Shown: positions 42,833 to 52,939 of the stretch, piece by piece
How the letters are laid out: every line of letters starts with the position of its first letter
How positions within the stretch are numbered: position 1 is the stretch's first letter
Origin: Tethya wilhelma
Lineage: Eukaryota; Porifera; Demospongiae; Tethyida; Tethyidae
Assembly (NCBI GenBank): GCA_964030475.1
Contig: CAXIPT010000014.1
Span: 124,001 to 188,000 of the forward strand
DNA: 64,000 nt
Direction: 5' to 3'
Made by a program: the position numbers and the translations under genes
Notes under the pieces: model-generated
The model's database searches: none
What the model was told of the DNA's origin: nothing
The model's input: the letters and a program-made list of their open reading frames with translations, nothing else

Positions 42833-44085
42833 CTAGTGCCTGGGCTTGGTTCTCCAACCAATGGGTGTATTGTCAATTTTCCACACTACAGTGGTTGTTG
42901 AGTTCTGGGGAGTGCCATTGCAATGTAACATTAATTTTGTACAGAGTCAAGGAAGCAAAACTCTTTAGTTAATGGCCAAACATTCTTGGAACCAGTGACT
43001 CTTCAACCCTTCTCACAACATTAACCACTTAATTCTTGTGCACATCCAGATCACATCACACCATGTGTTTGAAGCATCAAATGACCATAACATTACAAGT
43101 GGGCATTGGACAAAGTATTAACTGACCATGGACATATTCACTAACACTAACATGCATGTATACAACTTGAGGGTGTTGGTTGCACCATGATCACACACTA
43201 CCCAACAGTAACACTTGTACAGAGAGGATCAAAGTTCATGTTCTATTTACTAGTCTAAGACATTAAAATAGCATATCAACAAAAATTCACTACTTAACAA
43301 ACTTCAAACATTTTTTGACAGTAATGAGTAATACAGAAACCTGATCAAAACTAAGGAGAATCTTCTAGGAATGAAATTGTTTTGTTGCAGCTCTAAGAAA
43401 TGGTTGCTTCAGACACATTACAGGAGCAAGTACACATATCTGCGGATGTACTACAAAGGTTGTGTCACCCAGTAAGAAGCACCACACAATCACGAAGCTA
43501 TAGTCTTTTAAGAAGCCTGGTTTACTTAACATTTAATACAATGTACTTCACAAGTACACAACAACATACATACAACAATAGATGTGCAACCTCTGAGATG
43601 CAGTGAAGACAAACAAACTAACTGCTGTTTCCTACTATGTACTACATATACTGGCCTGTGAAAGACAGCATTGAGCAATCCTCACTGGTCAAAGAGCCCC
43701 AGTGAGCTTGATGTGGTGGTGTACAGATATTTGAAGCCTGAAGGGAATGCTACTAGGAGCCATGCTTTTAACACATCCCTCTTTACTATATACCACCCCA
43801 AAGACTACAGTCATAATACATGGACTCTTATGTCAGTGGGAGACAGTGTGTCCTTACCTTGGTATCTTTCTTCATCCATGCCTCATTCTGCACCTCCCCT
43901 GGTTCGATACTCCTGAGGAGCTCGGCATCCATCAGTGTCAGCTCCTCTGCCACCTCCTTGCTGCTGTACTGGTGGAGTTTCTTGGGGGAAGTGGTGTTGT
44001 GACTGGGGGTGTGAGGGGGGTCACTGGGGAATGACGAGGACTGGCTGTCACTGCTCATTAAACTGTCATCAAGATTGAGAGGAAC
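42054..44085 (-). CDS. RasGEF-domain protein, two internal exons
   Basis: Exon A is 44085-43858 (acceptor CGCAG, donor GTAAGG, 76 codons). It has a Ser/Pro-rich linker and then KEVAEELTLMDAELLRSIEP, followed by AWMKKDTK. Exon B is 42182-42054 (acceptor CACAG, donor GTTGGT, 43 codons): EQQAPNVMSMVRAFNQLALL, then VSSEILKEITPQARAKVITA. Both are phase 0 and join exactly to the pattern AEQLT...KKDK-x-x-APN...FN...S...I that opens the Cdc25-type RasGEF catalytic domain. Such proteins load GTP onto Ras or Rap GTPases at membranes. The remainder of the domain should lie below 42054 but is lost at the 9-N gap, and 5' exons are lost at the N of 44264. I cannot tell the subfamily (RasGRP, RapGEF, RalGDS types). 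Confidence 0.8.
42183..43857. other. RasGEF intron with long (GT)n
   Basis: Contains a near-continuous GT tract at 42716-42831 with GCGTGTGTGCATG interruptions. No other exon is recognised. Confidence 0.6.
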
Positions 44086-44173
44086 CTGCGTGTATGTACA
44101 AGTAGAGTACATGTATACCTTTCTATTCACATTAAGTGTATATGTACATGAACACTTGCGTGCATACAAGTGT

Positions 44174-44264
44174 GTATGTGTGTGTGAGTGTGTGTGAGTG
44201 TGTGTGAGTGTGTGAGTGTGTGTGTGTGTGAGTGTGTGAGTGTGTGTGTGTGTGAGTGTGCGAN
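44174..44264. repeat. GTGTGTGA compound microsatellite ending at N
   Basis: GTGTGTGTGAGTG repeats, then N at 44264, after which the sequence character changes. Confidence 0.85.
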
Positions 44265-44649
44265 ACTGGTAGATCTAGCTCGTGGCTGGTTTGTAATAAA
44301 CAGTCGAACCGCACGCGTACGCGCGTACGCGGAAACGCTCCTACGTTGAGATTTATTTGCAAATGAATTTATTCATAAGGTCAAGTACAGTTAATTCGCG
44401 CGTTAAAGCTTTGGACATTTCTGTTTTAAAAGTAGCCAGCAGCCAAAAACCAGTTTTCAGCCTTCTTAGACTTCAATCCAAAGAATCATGGCCTCTATGC
44501 TTGTGTCCAGGTCACAGAATGCTTGCAATCAACGGATTTATCGGCTTACATAAATGTACATTAAAATCTAGCTGTTCAATGGCAGGTACAAATCACCAAC
44601 ACTGTGTTTTGTATGAATTGGAGTACTTTCTAAAGTGATTTCAACTGTC
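44265..44649. other. Short contig between two Ns, no feature
   Basis: Bounded by N at 44264 and 44650. It contains a CGCACGCGTACGCGCGTACG run near 44312. The open frames show no domain or splice structure. Confidence 0.4.
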
Positions 44650-44650
44650 N

Positions 44651-44930
44651 TTACAAGATATTACTCCAACAACTTCGTATGCTATTACAGGTAAATACTG
44701 TACAATCATGAATCATGTATTCTCCTGTCCAATCACATAGTACATAGTTATATGTATGCTTTGCAATGTGTTGATGTAGGTGAAACTGATTCTAGCATAC
44801 ACGAGTCAAAGTCAAGCCAACTCCCACATCACTTTACAATGCCTCAGTACGGGGAATACCATGGAAAAGTAACTAGGGAACAATTCCTTCAGGTAAGTGA
44901 ATGATATGCATCTACACATCATGTGTACAT

Positions 44931-44971
<41 letters not shown>

Positions 44972-44978
44972 TGTATGT

Positions 44979-45015
<37 letters not shown>

Positions 45016-45742
45016 TGTGCACCATACCACCTTGCATCATGCACACTATTATTGATAGGGAGTCTGTACGCCATTTCCTACCTTTATTAAGATGAATCCA
45101 ACAGTCTCTGATGTCCCTCTCAAACCAAATGAGGTTAAATTGCTCAATCTTCAAACATCGAGTGACCCATGGAGTAAACCACCAACAAGGAGTGACCCAA
45201 AAACCAGTGCTGCTGAATTTCTCTCTACACAAGAAAGGAAGGTCCGACATACACTTGGAGATGGTAACTGCATGTTTCGTTCTCTCTCCGTCAACCTATA
45301 CAATCATGAGGAAGAACATCTCACCATCAGAAAGCTTCTTGTCAAGTTTGAAATACTAAACAGAAAGCAGTTTTCACATTACTTAACTACTTCTGACAAT
45401 ACAACCATTGATGACCATACCCAAAACATGGCAAAGCCATTTGTGTGGGGAACACAAGTTGAACTACTAGCTGCTACTACTTATTTCCAGATCCCACTCT
45501 ACTATTGTCAAGTTTGTGAAGGTAGATGGACGTGGCACAAACTAGAACCCATCAGTGAAGCAGAGAGTCTCAATTATCCTGTCAATGCTGAAATTCCTGC
45601 CCTCCCTAGGAAAGCAAACCATATTGAGCTGGTCTACCACACAGGGGTTCACTATGACTGTGTTGTTAGTATACACACTAACAGAGTACCCTGCACTCCA
45701 CCTACTTTAAACAAGACAGTGTCCCGTATGGAGCTAGATTAG
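44651..45742 (+). CDS. OTU-family cysteine protease, three 3' exons
   Basis: The exons are ..44690 (cut by N 44650, donor GTAAAT), 44780-44892 (acceptor TGTAG, donor GTAAGT) and 45059-45742 (acceptor GATAG, stop TAG). Phases agree: one base plus two bases make Gly at the first junction, and the second is phase 0. The peptide runs LQDITPTTSYAIT, Gly, ETDSSIHESKSSQLPHHFTM, then GVCTPFPTFIK and the OTU domain. Numbered from the Met at 45092, the nucleophile is Cys60 in GDGNCMFR and the catalytic His is His187 in GVHYD. The acid residue is not pinned down. The C-terminus ends MELD. OTU enzymes cut ubiquitin chains and also occur inside some transposons. The upstream gene is missing at the N. Confidence 0.85.
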
Positions 45743-45751
45743 AGTTCAATA

Positions 45752-45779
45752 TAGTCTGGCTTGCTGGCAAGCCAGACTA
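45752..45779. repeat. 28 bp palindrome after the OTU stop codon
   Basis: TAGTCTGGCTTGC-TG-GCAAGCCAGACTA. Same as 41005-41032. Similarity between the two OTU loci stops about 20 bp further on. Confidence 0.75.
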
Positions 45780-45800
45780 AGTTCAATCAGTTATGTATGT

Positions 45801-47937
45801 ATTAAACTCACTTGTTTCCTTTTCTATGTTTTGTCTATTGTTTACAAGCTCCACATGGATCATAATTTTTGTTTACATTCACTTATACTACATTACATCA
45901 TCTGTAATTAATTTGATTGGTCAAAAAGTGTAGAATTAGCGATTTCCAACCATTTTTAGGAAACCATACAAATGCAACATAAGTACTACAAATGTGTTCT
46001 ACATGTCTATGCGACCAAAATAAAACAAGTTTGACCCTCTTAGCTGCTTCCAATCAAAAGTTACGGGACAAAGTTGCACATATGTGTTTTACGGGATTCT
46101 CCATTGAAAATATGGCACCGTAGCACCCTAAAACACCTTAACTATAATCGATCATAACTTAGTCATCGGATAAGCTACGACTATCAAAATTTCACCAAAA
46201 TGTTCAGGAAGACTTCTACTTTAACATCCAAAATTTCTATGGCTTCAGGCTGACTCTGCAGAAATTACACTATTGCATTTACCAATTTTAAATTGAGATA
46301 CGAATGTCAAACTTTCCCCAAATTGTTCAGTAAGGTTTCTACTTTCAGATGATAACCAATGATTGCAATTCTATGGCTTCAAATACTCTTCGGCAAAAGA
46401 ATACACCATATTAACTCACTCATGGAGCGGCTTAACAAGCTAGGCCAGCAATGCTGAGCAGACACTTCTACAGTTATATGGCTACTTCTAATAATGCCCA
46501 CCACCATGCACTCTTGAGTAAACCCATTAAATGTAACATTTTTTTCACTTTATTCGAATTCCGCAAGCTGTTAAAATATTTCCTTTGGCCTTTTGCCCAT
46601 AAAAACAGTCTCTTCAACCTATGAAACATATACCAGCTTGAAACACTTTTCAAACTCCTCTATAATTTTAGTTATTATTAACTTTTCCCTAAGTTTTGCC
46701 CAGTTTCTATAGTAACATTATATTTAGAGCAAAAACAGTGCACAAATTTGAAATCAGCACCCCAAGTTACCCTAGAAAGTGTCAAACTAACCAGTAGTGT
46801 CTTTATCATCCGCGGAATAGCTTTCAAAATCAGCCTGTCAGCCGTGCCATGTGGTCCATTGATTTTCCCGTAAACATTTTCCTCCATATGTTTTGTATGG
46901 CTTTTTGCGGTTACCTGATTACGCATGCTCATAACTTTACGATAACTCGACCAATTTCAACGCAACAAACGCTGAAATAATCGCCTGACACTCAAGATTT
47001 TTGTGACTAGCTTATTAATTGCAAGCGCTTCTGAGTTTAACCTCAGTACTAGACAATAGCTACATAATGCAAAATACATAGGTTGGAAATCGCTAGTAGA
47101 ATACATAGAGGCATTATTCTACAGACTTATTCTACAGGAAGTAAAATACGCAAGGGTCAAAATTTCTCTGCAGCGTTTTTCACTTTTTCCCTAGAGAAGG
47201 CTAAAATTTCTGCAACAAAAGAGTGATGTTCGTAGCCAATCTCACAGTTTCTGAAATCGTAGTCCACTGTTTGGTAAAGGTCGACCGTCTCAACCTCGTG
47301 ACGTGACAAAAGCTATACAGCTGGACGAGCAGGCACAGACGACGACTTTAGCTGAAAGAGCTTTTTTGTCCAGTAAACAAACAGCGTAGGAAAATGGTAC
47401 AGTAAGCCTCACTGTTTCTGAGAATACGTTCTGGCCATAGAGAAGGACGAACGTTGAACGGTTGATGACCAGTCGACTGTGGACGTGGATACCGTCTTCC
47501 AGCAAAAATGTGACCAGAAACAGTTAGGCGCTAGACCTAACTACGGTCTCTTTTACAATCAGTGAACAGCAACAGCATCCAGGAGCGTTTTTTTTTGAAA
47601 AAGAAGAAAAATGGCAACCAACGACAACACGAGCCTATATAAACAAACGGTTTCCTTGACAATGCTACTACTGCGCATGCGCACTAATGTAGTATAAGTT
47701 AGATAGACTACACCCACTCGTAGATTATGCACCTTACGTAACCTCCTTGGTTGGATTAGCCCTCGGCTGCGCCTCGGGCTAACCACAACCGCGGAGGTAT
47801 ACGTAGGCGCATAATCTACTCTTGGGTGTAGTCTATCCTATACGTATTCTAATATTCCCCTCCATTTATATGAACAGTAGACTAGTCTAGTCACGTGACC
47901 TGGACTCAAGATATAGGTAGGTGAACAAAGTGAATCC
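45801..47937. other. Gene-free stretch with imperfect tandem units
   Basis: From 46190 to 46420 two units of about 150 bp share CTTTCCCC/TTTCACCAAAATGTTCAG, GACTTCTACTTT, ATTTCTATGGCTTCA and a GCAGAA/GGCAAAAGAAT end. CG-containing words are more frequent at 47270-47830. No exon is recognised. Confidence 0.5.
47685..47848. repeat. Long foldback hairpin, about 75 bp arms
   Basis: Left-arm words GTTAGATAGACTACACCCAC, GTAGATTATGCACC, ACGTAACCTCC and TTAGCCCTCGG pair in order with right-arm CGGGCTAA, GGAGGTATACGT, GCGCATAATCTAC and GGGTGTAGTCTATCC. The loop is about CTGCGCCT. One of the strongest hairpins in the window, with a GC-rich tip. Confidence 0.8.
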
Positions 47938-49953
47938 CTTATTGGATACGGTGGCTGGCTAAAGTGCAGCGTTGAATTCCACGGCTATGCAAATACGCAT
48001 GACGACCTGATCCGGAGGGAAGATACCCATCAATTACGCCCCGTATAGCGTGCGTTTATCAAGAAACATTACAGCTTAAAATCATGCAGCAGAAGGACTT
48101 GAGTTTGGCTGGCTTAGCGGCTTGGACAGGTAAGAAACTCAATGATTAAAAGTTGATTAATATAGTGAGATAATACTTTGTGTAAATGTATTCATCATAG
48201 TAGGTTAGTTGTGTATTTTGTGTTAATGCCCAGGCTGACTGGCATAGATACTGACAAGGGGTAGTCACTCCCACTCCGTGTATGGTTCCGTTTGCGACCG
48301 GGATCAAGAGTCTTGATCCACTAAAAGTCGCCTTGATCGCTTGATCTACAGTAAAAATTGTCCTTGATCCTTTGATCGAAGTCAAACCTAGCGCTTGATC
48401 AATGAACTTTGACCCTCAGGCGGTTGCACGTGCAAAACGTGCGTAACTAACTACAGTTTGAGAAGGAACTGCTACAAAATGAATTCAATGCTGGTACTAG
48501 GTGTACACTGGAGTAAAAGTGTCATTTGCACCAATCCAGCCTGGCAAATCGAACTCTCTCTCACTTTTACGAGCACAGCTCGCTCTAACCAGCTAACCGT
48601 ATATAAATTTCTATTTAGACGGAAAAAAAAATTGAAATTGCACAGTCTAGCTATTACGTCATAATAGTCGTAGCATTCTTGATCTTGATCGAGTTTGGAC
48701 CACAAAAGCAAGCTTGATCGCTTGATTCTTGTTGAAAATCTGCTTTGATTTCTTGATTCAATCTTGATCCCGGTCACAAACGGAACCATACGCGGAGTGG
48801 GAGTGACTACCCCTTGACTGAGCTAGCTACTAAGCCGCATTGCAAGTATTGCAAGCATCAAAGTGAATTTCTAAACAGAGGTTATTATAACTAGGTATGC
48901 ATACTGACATGTTTTAATGGTTGTGCATGCTAGTTGTGTGCGCCGAGGCTTATGCACCGTGGGTGCCTTCATTACTGATGCACAGATAAACAGCTCCTGG
49001 CATAGCCCAGCAATTTTGCTGTGGGCCGTCTTCTGATCATCTGCAAGAGATTTCTTTCGTCTAGAAGTGTTTAGTTCATGAACAATGCATTGTTTTAAAT
49101 TTTGTTGCTCATGTATCCAAGAAATGCACAGCAGCAGTACTTTATTAGAATAATTATTAATCAATGAACAAAATTTGTACGTTGATTGGGAATGTTCATT
49201 CTAGTTTCATACCTTTGCTAATAATTAATTTTTAAAGCTTAGTAGTGGTGGAACAAATTTTTGGATTAAAGCCAAGCAAGCCATCCAATGTATTGACAAA
49301 ATGTTAGGGACCTTGGGTGATTCTTGGAACAGTATGGCCAAATCATGGAAGTTGAGTCGACCTGCAACTTCACAAACCACTAGATTAGCTTAAGCTTCTC
49401 GAGACCTTAACACCATGATATTTATTTGGATTGTGTATACCAGTTGATTATTGTGTATAAAGTTAGTTGATTGAATCTGTCCAGCAAGACATTAACATTT
49501 TCAACGAATTGGTTGTGTCTGTCCTCTATATAGATCCATGGTCATGCTAGCTTTTGTATAATCTGACGTTCTTTCATACTAGAAAGCCTATCGTATATAG
49601 TTCTCCTTGTTTGGAGGGGAGCTAAAAAATTTACAGCTGCATGAGCTTCAGTCCTGTGACAAGTATACCTGTCACAAACGGAATTCACCATGTGTAGAAT
49701 ACCCTTTGTGTTAGTCACAGTTTATTGCATATTATTTGAGCACCAAGGGTTAATTAAGCAGGCTCAATTTTAACATGATAGTTTGATTAAACTTATGTTC
49801 AAAATAGTTTGGATACAAGTGTACAATAGTAATTATAATATTATATTATTATGTATTGGGTAGTTCCCTAAGAGTCTCAGCTGCTAAATTCTTCTAGAGT
49901 GCTGCTAACTATCAATGCTCTTGGCAGAGATAAAAGGCCTCCCTGCCTCTGAG
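47938..49953 (+). repeat. Duplicated segment C, copy 2
   Basis: Matches 38138-39721 but carries the 562 bp element at 48255-48816. The match ends at 49953 where copy 1 meets an N. In this copy the sequence runs on without a break into the coding exon at 49912-50238. Confidence 0.9.
48255..48816. mobile_element. 562 bp TIR transposon with 5-bp target duplication ACTGA
   Basis: Both ends start CAAGGGGTAGTCACTCCCAC when read inward. The inverted match goes on for about 54 bp with two mismatches, through GTATGGTTCCGTTTG and GACCGGGATCAAGA. ACTGA lies at 48250-48254 and 48817-48821. The empty site with a single ACTGA is preserved at 38582-38586. Non-coding. The 5' part is also present at 31644-31801. 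The 5-bp duplication and C-A...G-rich ends suggest a hAT-like relative, unproven. Confidence 0.95.
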
Positions 49954-51377
49954 AGTCACAGGTCCACAGTAACTATCACTAGCAGACATGTATGTTCGGA
50001 AAGCTTCCTGTATGCAGGTGAGGTTGGAGTTAGTGTTACAGTCATCCAGCACACGGTAGTTGATCCATGAACATTGGGTCCAGTAGTCAAAATTGCTTGA
50101 GTTGTCACCAATAGCTTCATGGAAGCTACGCACAGCTTTGCGTGTGTCTTGTAGGAGGTCATGAAGATCTATCTGTGTGTACAGAGTCTCCAGCTCTTCC
50201 ACTGTACAGTTGAAGTCTGGTGGCAATACTGTTGTCAGCTGTAAGGGGAGGGGAAGCGATCAATAGTCACTTTCTTTTGTAATAATTGCCAAAACTATTG
50301 AATTTGATGTTCAGTGGTTTCAATTTTGCCCCTAATTAAGTTTGTTTCCAGGCTCTTTATGGATAGAATTATGTGAAAGAAATGAAATGCCTGTGGCACT
50401 GGAGGGACTTGAAACACCTACCCATGGGTTGGCAGTAAGTCATGGTTGAAAAAAGCAACCAGGCCACCCCAAAATGTTGTGAAATGTTGTATTTTAATTT
50501 TGTAAATGAACTCAATTTATCAATCAACTCAATTTATCAACCAAATGCAATGCTTCCATGCAACTGAATTTTAATAATGTAAAAATACCAACTTTTGTCA
50601 TGTAGTTTGTGGGCATGATTGCATTAATTAAGAGCTAGCAAGGCTGATGATTAATTTTATGTCTATTTTGCTAGATGGGACACCATAAAAAAATATTTAT
50701 TGGACAATAAGGTTTGATAGATAGTGTGTCAAGCAGACATGTGAAAAACATTTTTTCCTTTGATTATTTGACAATTGATATAAATCCAGTAATACTGTAC
50801 AGCGGAAATATTAACAGTGATGGTTTCAAAATATTGGCAGATTTAGATTTGACGATTTGGACTTTGACCGTCAAACCATCAATTTTGAAATTAGAATCAC
50901 TTTCAATATATGGTATAATGGCCATTACTATAATCAGTGATTGATTTACCGTAATGCATTATATAATATTATGTGCTTTCTCATTGCCTGTTTTAGCCCA
51001 ATGTAACACCTACCCAGTTGCAAGCATCTTCCATCACTCTGTTAAAAACTAACTCCAGGTTGAGATCACCTAACATCATGGTATTTGCATCATTGTGAGC
51101 CTTAGTACTGTTCCTAGTGTAGAAAATGGCTGATTTTAGTTTCAGAACCTGTTTTACTGCTTCACGATAGAGAGCAGTTGTTGCTGTTCGATCAGAATTA
51201 TCAAAATTGTGGGGTACCTCAGGAAGAATATCCTAAAATAAAGAAAATATTTAGCTATGACTGAACTATTCACATGTCATATTCACTACAATAATTGCAA
51301 TAGGAGTGTTACAGTAGCTTCATTGTTGGAATTTCAATTCAGCCACACACACACACAGACACACACACACACACACA

Positions 51378-51423
<46 letters not shown>

Positions 51424-51777
51424 TGCACAGTTAGATATCACTATACACTCATTATTTCAAGCTGATAACAAATTATCTACCTCTGTGATTCTCTCTTGCA
51501 TTCTGAGTCCGTCCCAGAGCATCTCTAGTTCTGTCCTCTCATTGATGTAATGGGAATGATTACTAATTTTCACTGCACCTCCTAGGTTGGGTGAATGCAT
51601 TAAAACCACGCTGCAACTAACTATCAGTGCAGTACGAAGATAAGTGATGTGTGATATCATTGCACTAGCTTTCATCTTAAGTTGTTTCGTTGAAGGTTGA
51701 TTAGCTTGCCAATGGTCGAAGTATCCTTGCAGCTGGTCTGAAGAGGATTGAGCAGACTGTAATTCTGATGTTGAAGT
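49912..51777 (-). CDS. Unrecognised gene, three 3' exons
   Basis: The exons on the minus strand are 51777-51481 (acceptor TTACAG, donor GTAGAT, 99 codons), 51232-51014 (acceptor TTTTAG, donor GTAGGT, 73 codons) and 50238-49912 (acceptor TTACAG, stop TGA, 108 codons). All junctions are phase 0 and all exons are fully open. Exon 1 has a moderately hydrophobic helix, TYLRTALIVSCSVVLMHSP. Exon 3 has spaced Cys and the sequons NCT, NSS and NLT, which suggests an extracellular or luminal protein. I do not recognise a domain. A sensor-type helical bundle is only a guess. The last 14 codons lie in duplicated segment C, so the true C-terminus may differ. The 5' exon should lie between 51778 and 52723 but was not found. 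Confidence 0.65.
50793..50914. mobile_element. MITE family C, copy 2 (degenerate, intronic)
   Basis: GTACAGCGGAAATATTAACA at the left, TTTGACGATTTGGACTTTGA inside, then TTTCAATATATGG at the right. Lies in the intron between the last two exons of the unrecognised gene. Confidence 0.65.
51342..51425. repeat. (CA)n microsatellite, intronic
   Basis: Long ACACAC tract with ACAGACAC interruptions in the intron between 51232 and 51481. Confidence 0.9.
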
Positions 51778-52042
51778 CTGTAAGCAATTCAGGTATATTC
51801 TGAAATGTGTCCAGCATGATCAGTTTTTATAGCCTGGTGACAGGAAATAGGTCATTGCATAATTCCTAGCTATTATCTCATCTAAGAAAATGAATGATAA
51901 TTACTTGTTTATAATTGCATACATGAGCCAATGGGCCACTAGCTAGTAGTTCTAACAGATTACATATGTGCAAACTGTCCCAAAGAATATTGTGAGCATA
52001 ATTATCAAAACACATGGTAACCCCTAGGTTCTTCACCACCTA

Positions 52043-52044
<2 letters not shown>

Positions 52045-52083
<39 letters not shown>
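52045..52083. repeat. (CA)n microsatellite
   Basis: Pure ACACAC tract between two minus-strand genes. A (GT)n tract is also present at 52893-52934. Confidence 0.9.
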
Positions 52084-52087
<4 letters not shown>

Positions 52088-52138
52088 CCTAAGATGGGGG
52101 CACAACTAGTTTGTTTGGCCACTAGCTTGTTGCTTTGG

Positions 52139-52575
52139 CATAGGTGTAGCAGTGATGTGGAAGTTGGTCAGGCAGATCAAGCTAGCTAAGCATCTGCCGG
52201 CTGGGACTGCACTATATTTCTTGACCCGCAGCTATAGTAGATTTTTATAACAATCTGAAAAGAGTTAAAAAATTTTAGATTGCAGGAGTTTTTTTGTCCC
52301 GTGCCCAACCAGACGCCATAGCCAGCCTCTCTCTCTGTAGTCGCTCTGCACACACGCTGAGACTAAGTGTCAATCTGATGGTCATAACCAGTCCAAAAAA
52401 TACATAGTGACAATTCAGAAATAAAGAAGAAAAAAGGACATTCAAAGTGGCATGGTTCATGAATGTTTATAGTAGACCTCGTGCGCAGTAGACTGATTGC
52501 AAATTAATTATTTTATTGCCAAATATTGGTCCGGCAGCTGCCGGAGCTTGCGGAGCACTTCCTACGCCTATGTTT
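52139..52575 (+). repeat. Dispersed repeat of about 430 bp, copy 2
   Basis: Collinear with 15917-16340. It occupies the interval between the two minus-strand genes, where the first exon and promoter of the unrecognised gene at 49912-51777 would be expected. Confidence 0.65.
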
Positions 52576-52723
52576 GGTTGCAAGGCAATGACAAACACAC
52601 ACATAGAAAGTTTTGTTTGTAGAAGTTAGCCATTCGTAATATTATACACAATACAACAGCTACACTACTAATCTGAAAATTGTGACAAACCAAACAAAAT
52701 AAAGAGTTTAAATGTTTGTCATT

Positions 52724-52892
52724 TTAGTCCAATGCTCCTTCTCCATATGTCATGTTCATTGTCTGGTACATGTGAGGTATGGAGTGCAAAAAAGTTCTCT
52801 TGGGACCTGCAAACAATAATATTGACAATGATTATGGCACTCTCAATGTGTCTGGCAATTGCGATTTTTTTGTGAACAGTCTACTTATGTGG

Positions 52893-52939
<47 letters not shown>

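Noticed and set aside
42596..42901. Frames made of His-Thr or Cys-Val repeats around 42.7 kb, also near 44.2 kb and 45.0 kb
   Set aside because: Pure translations of GT/CA microsatellites.
47290..47786. Minus-strand frames of 71 and 75 codons near a CG-richer region, considered as a gene start
   Set aside because: No splice partners, no domain, and partly overlapping the foldback hairpin.
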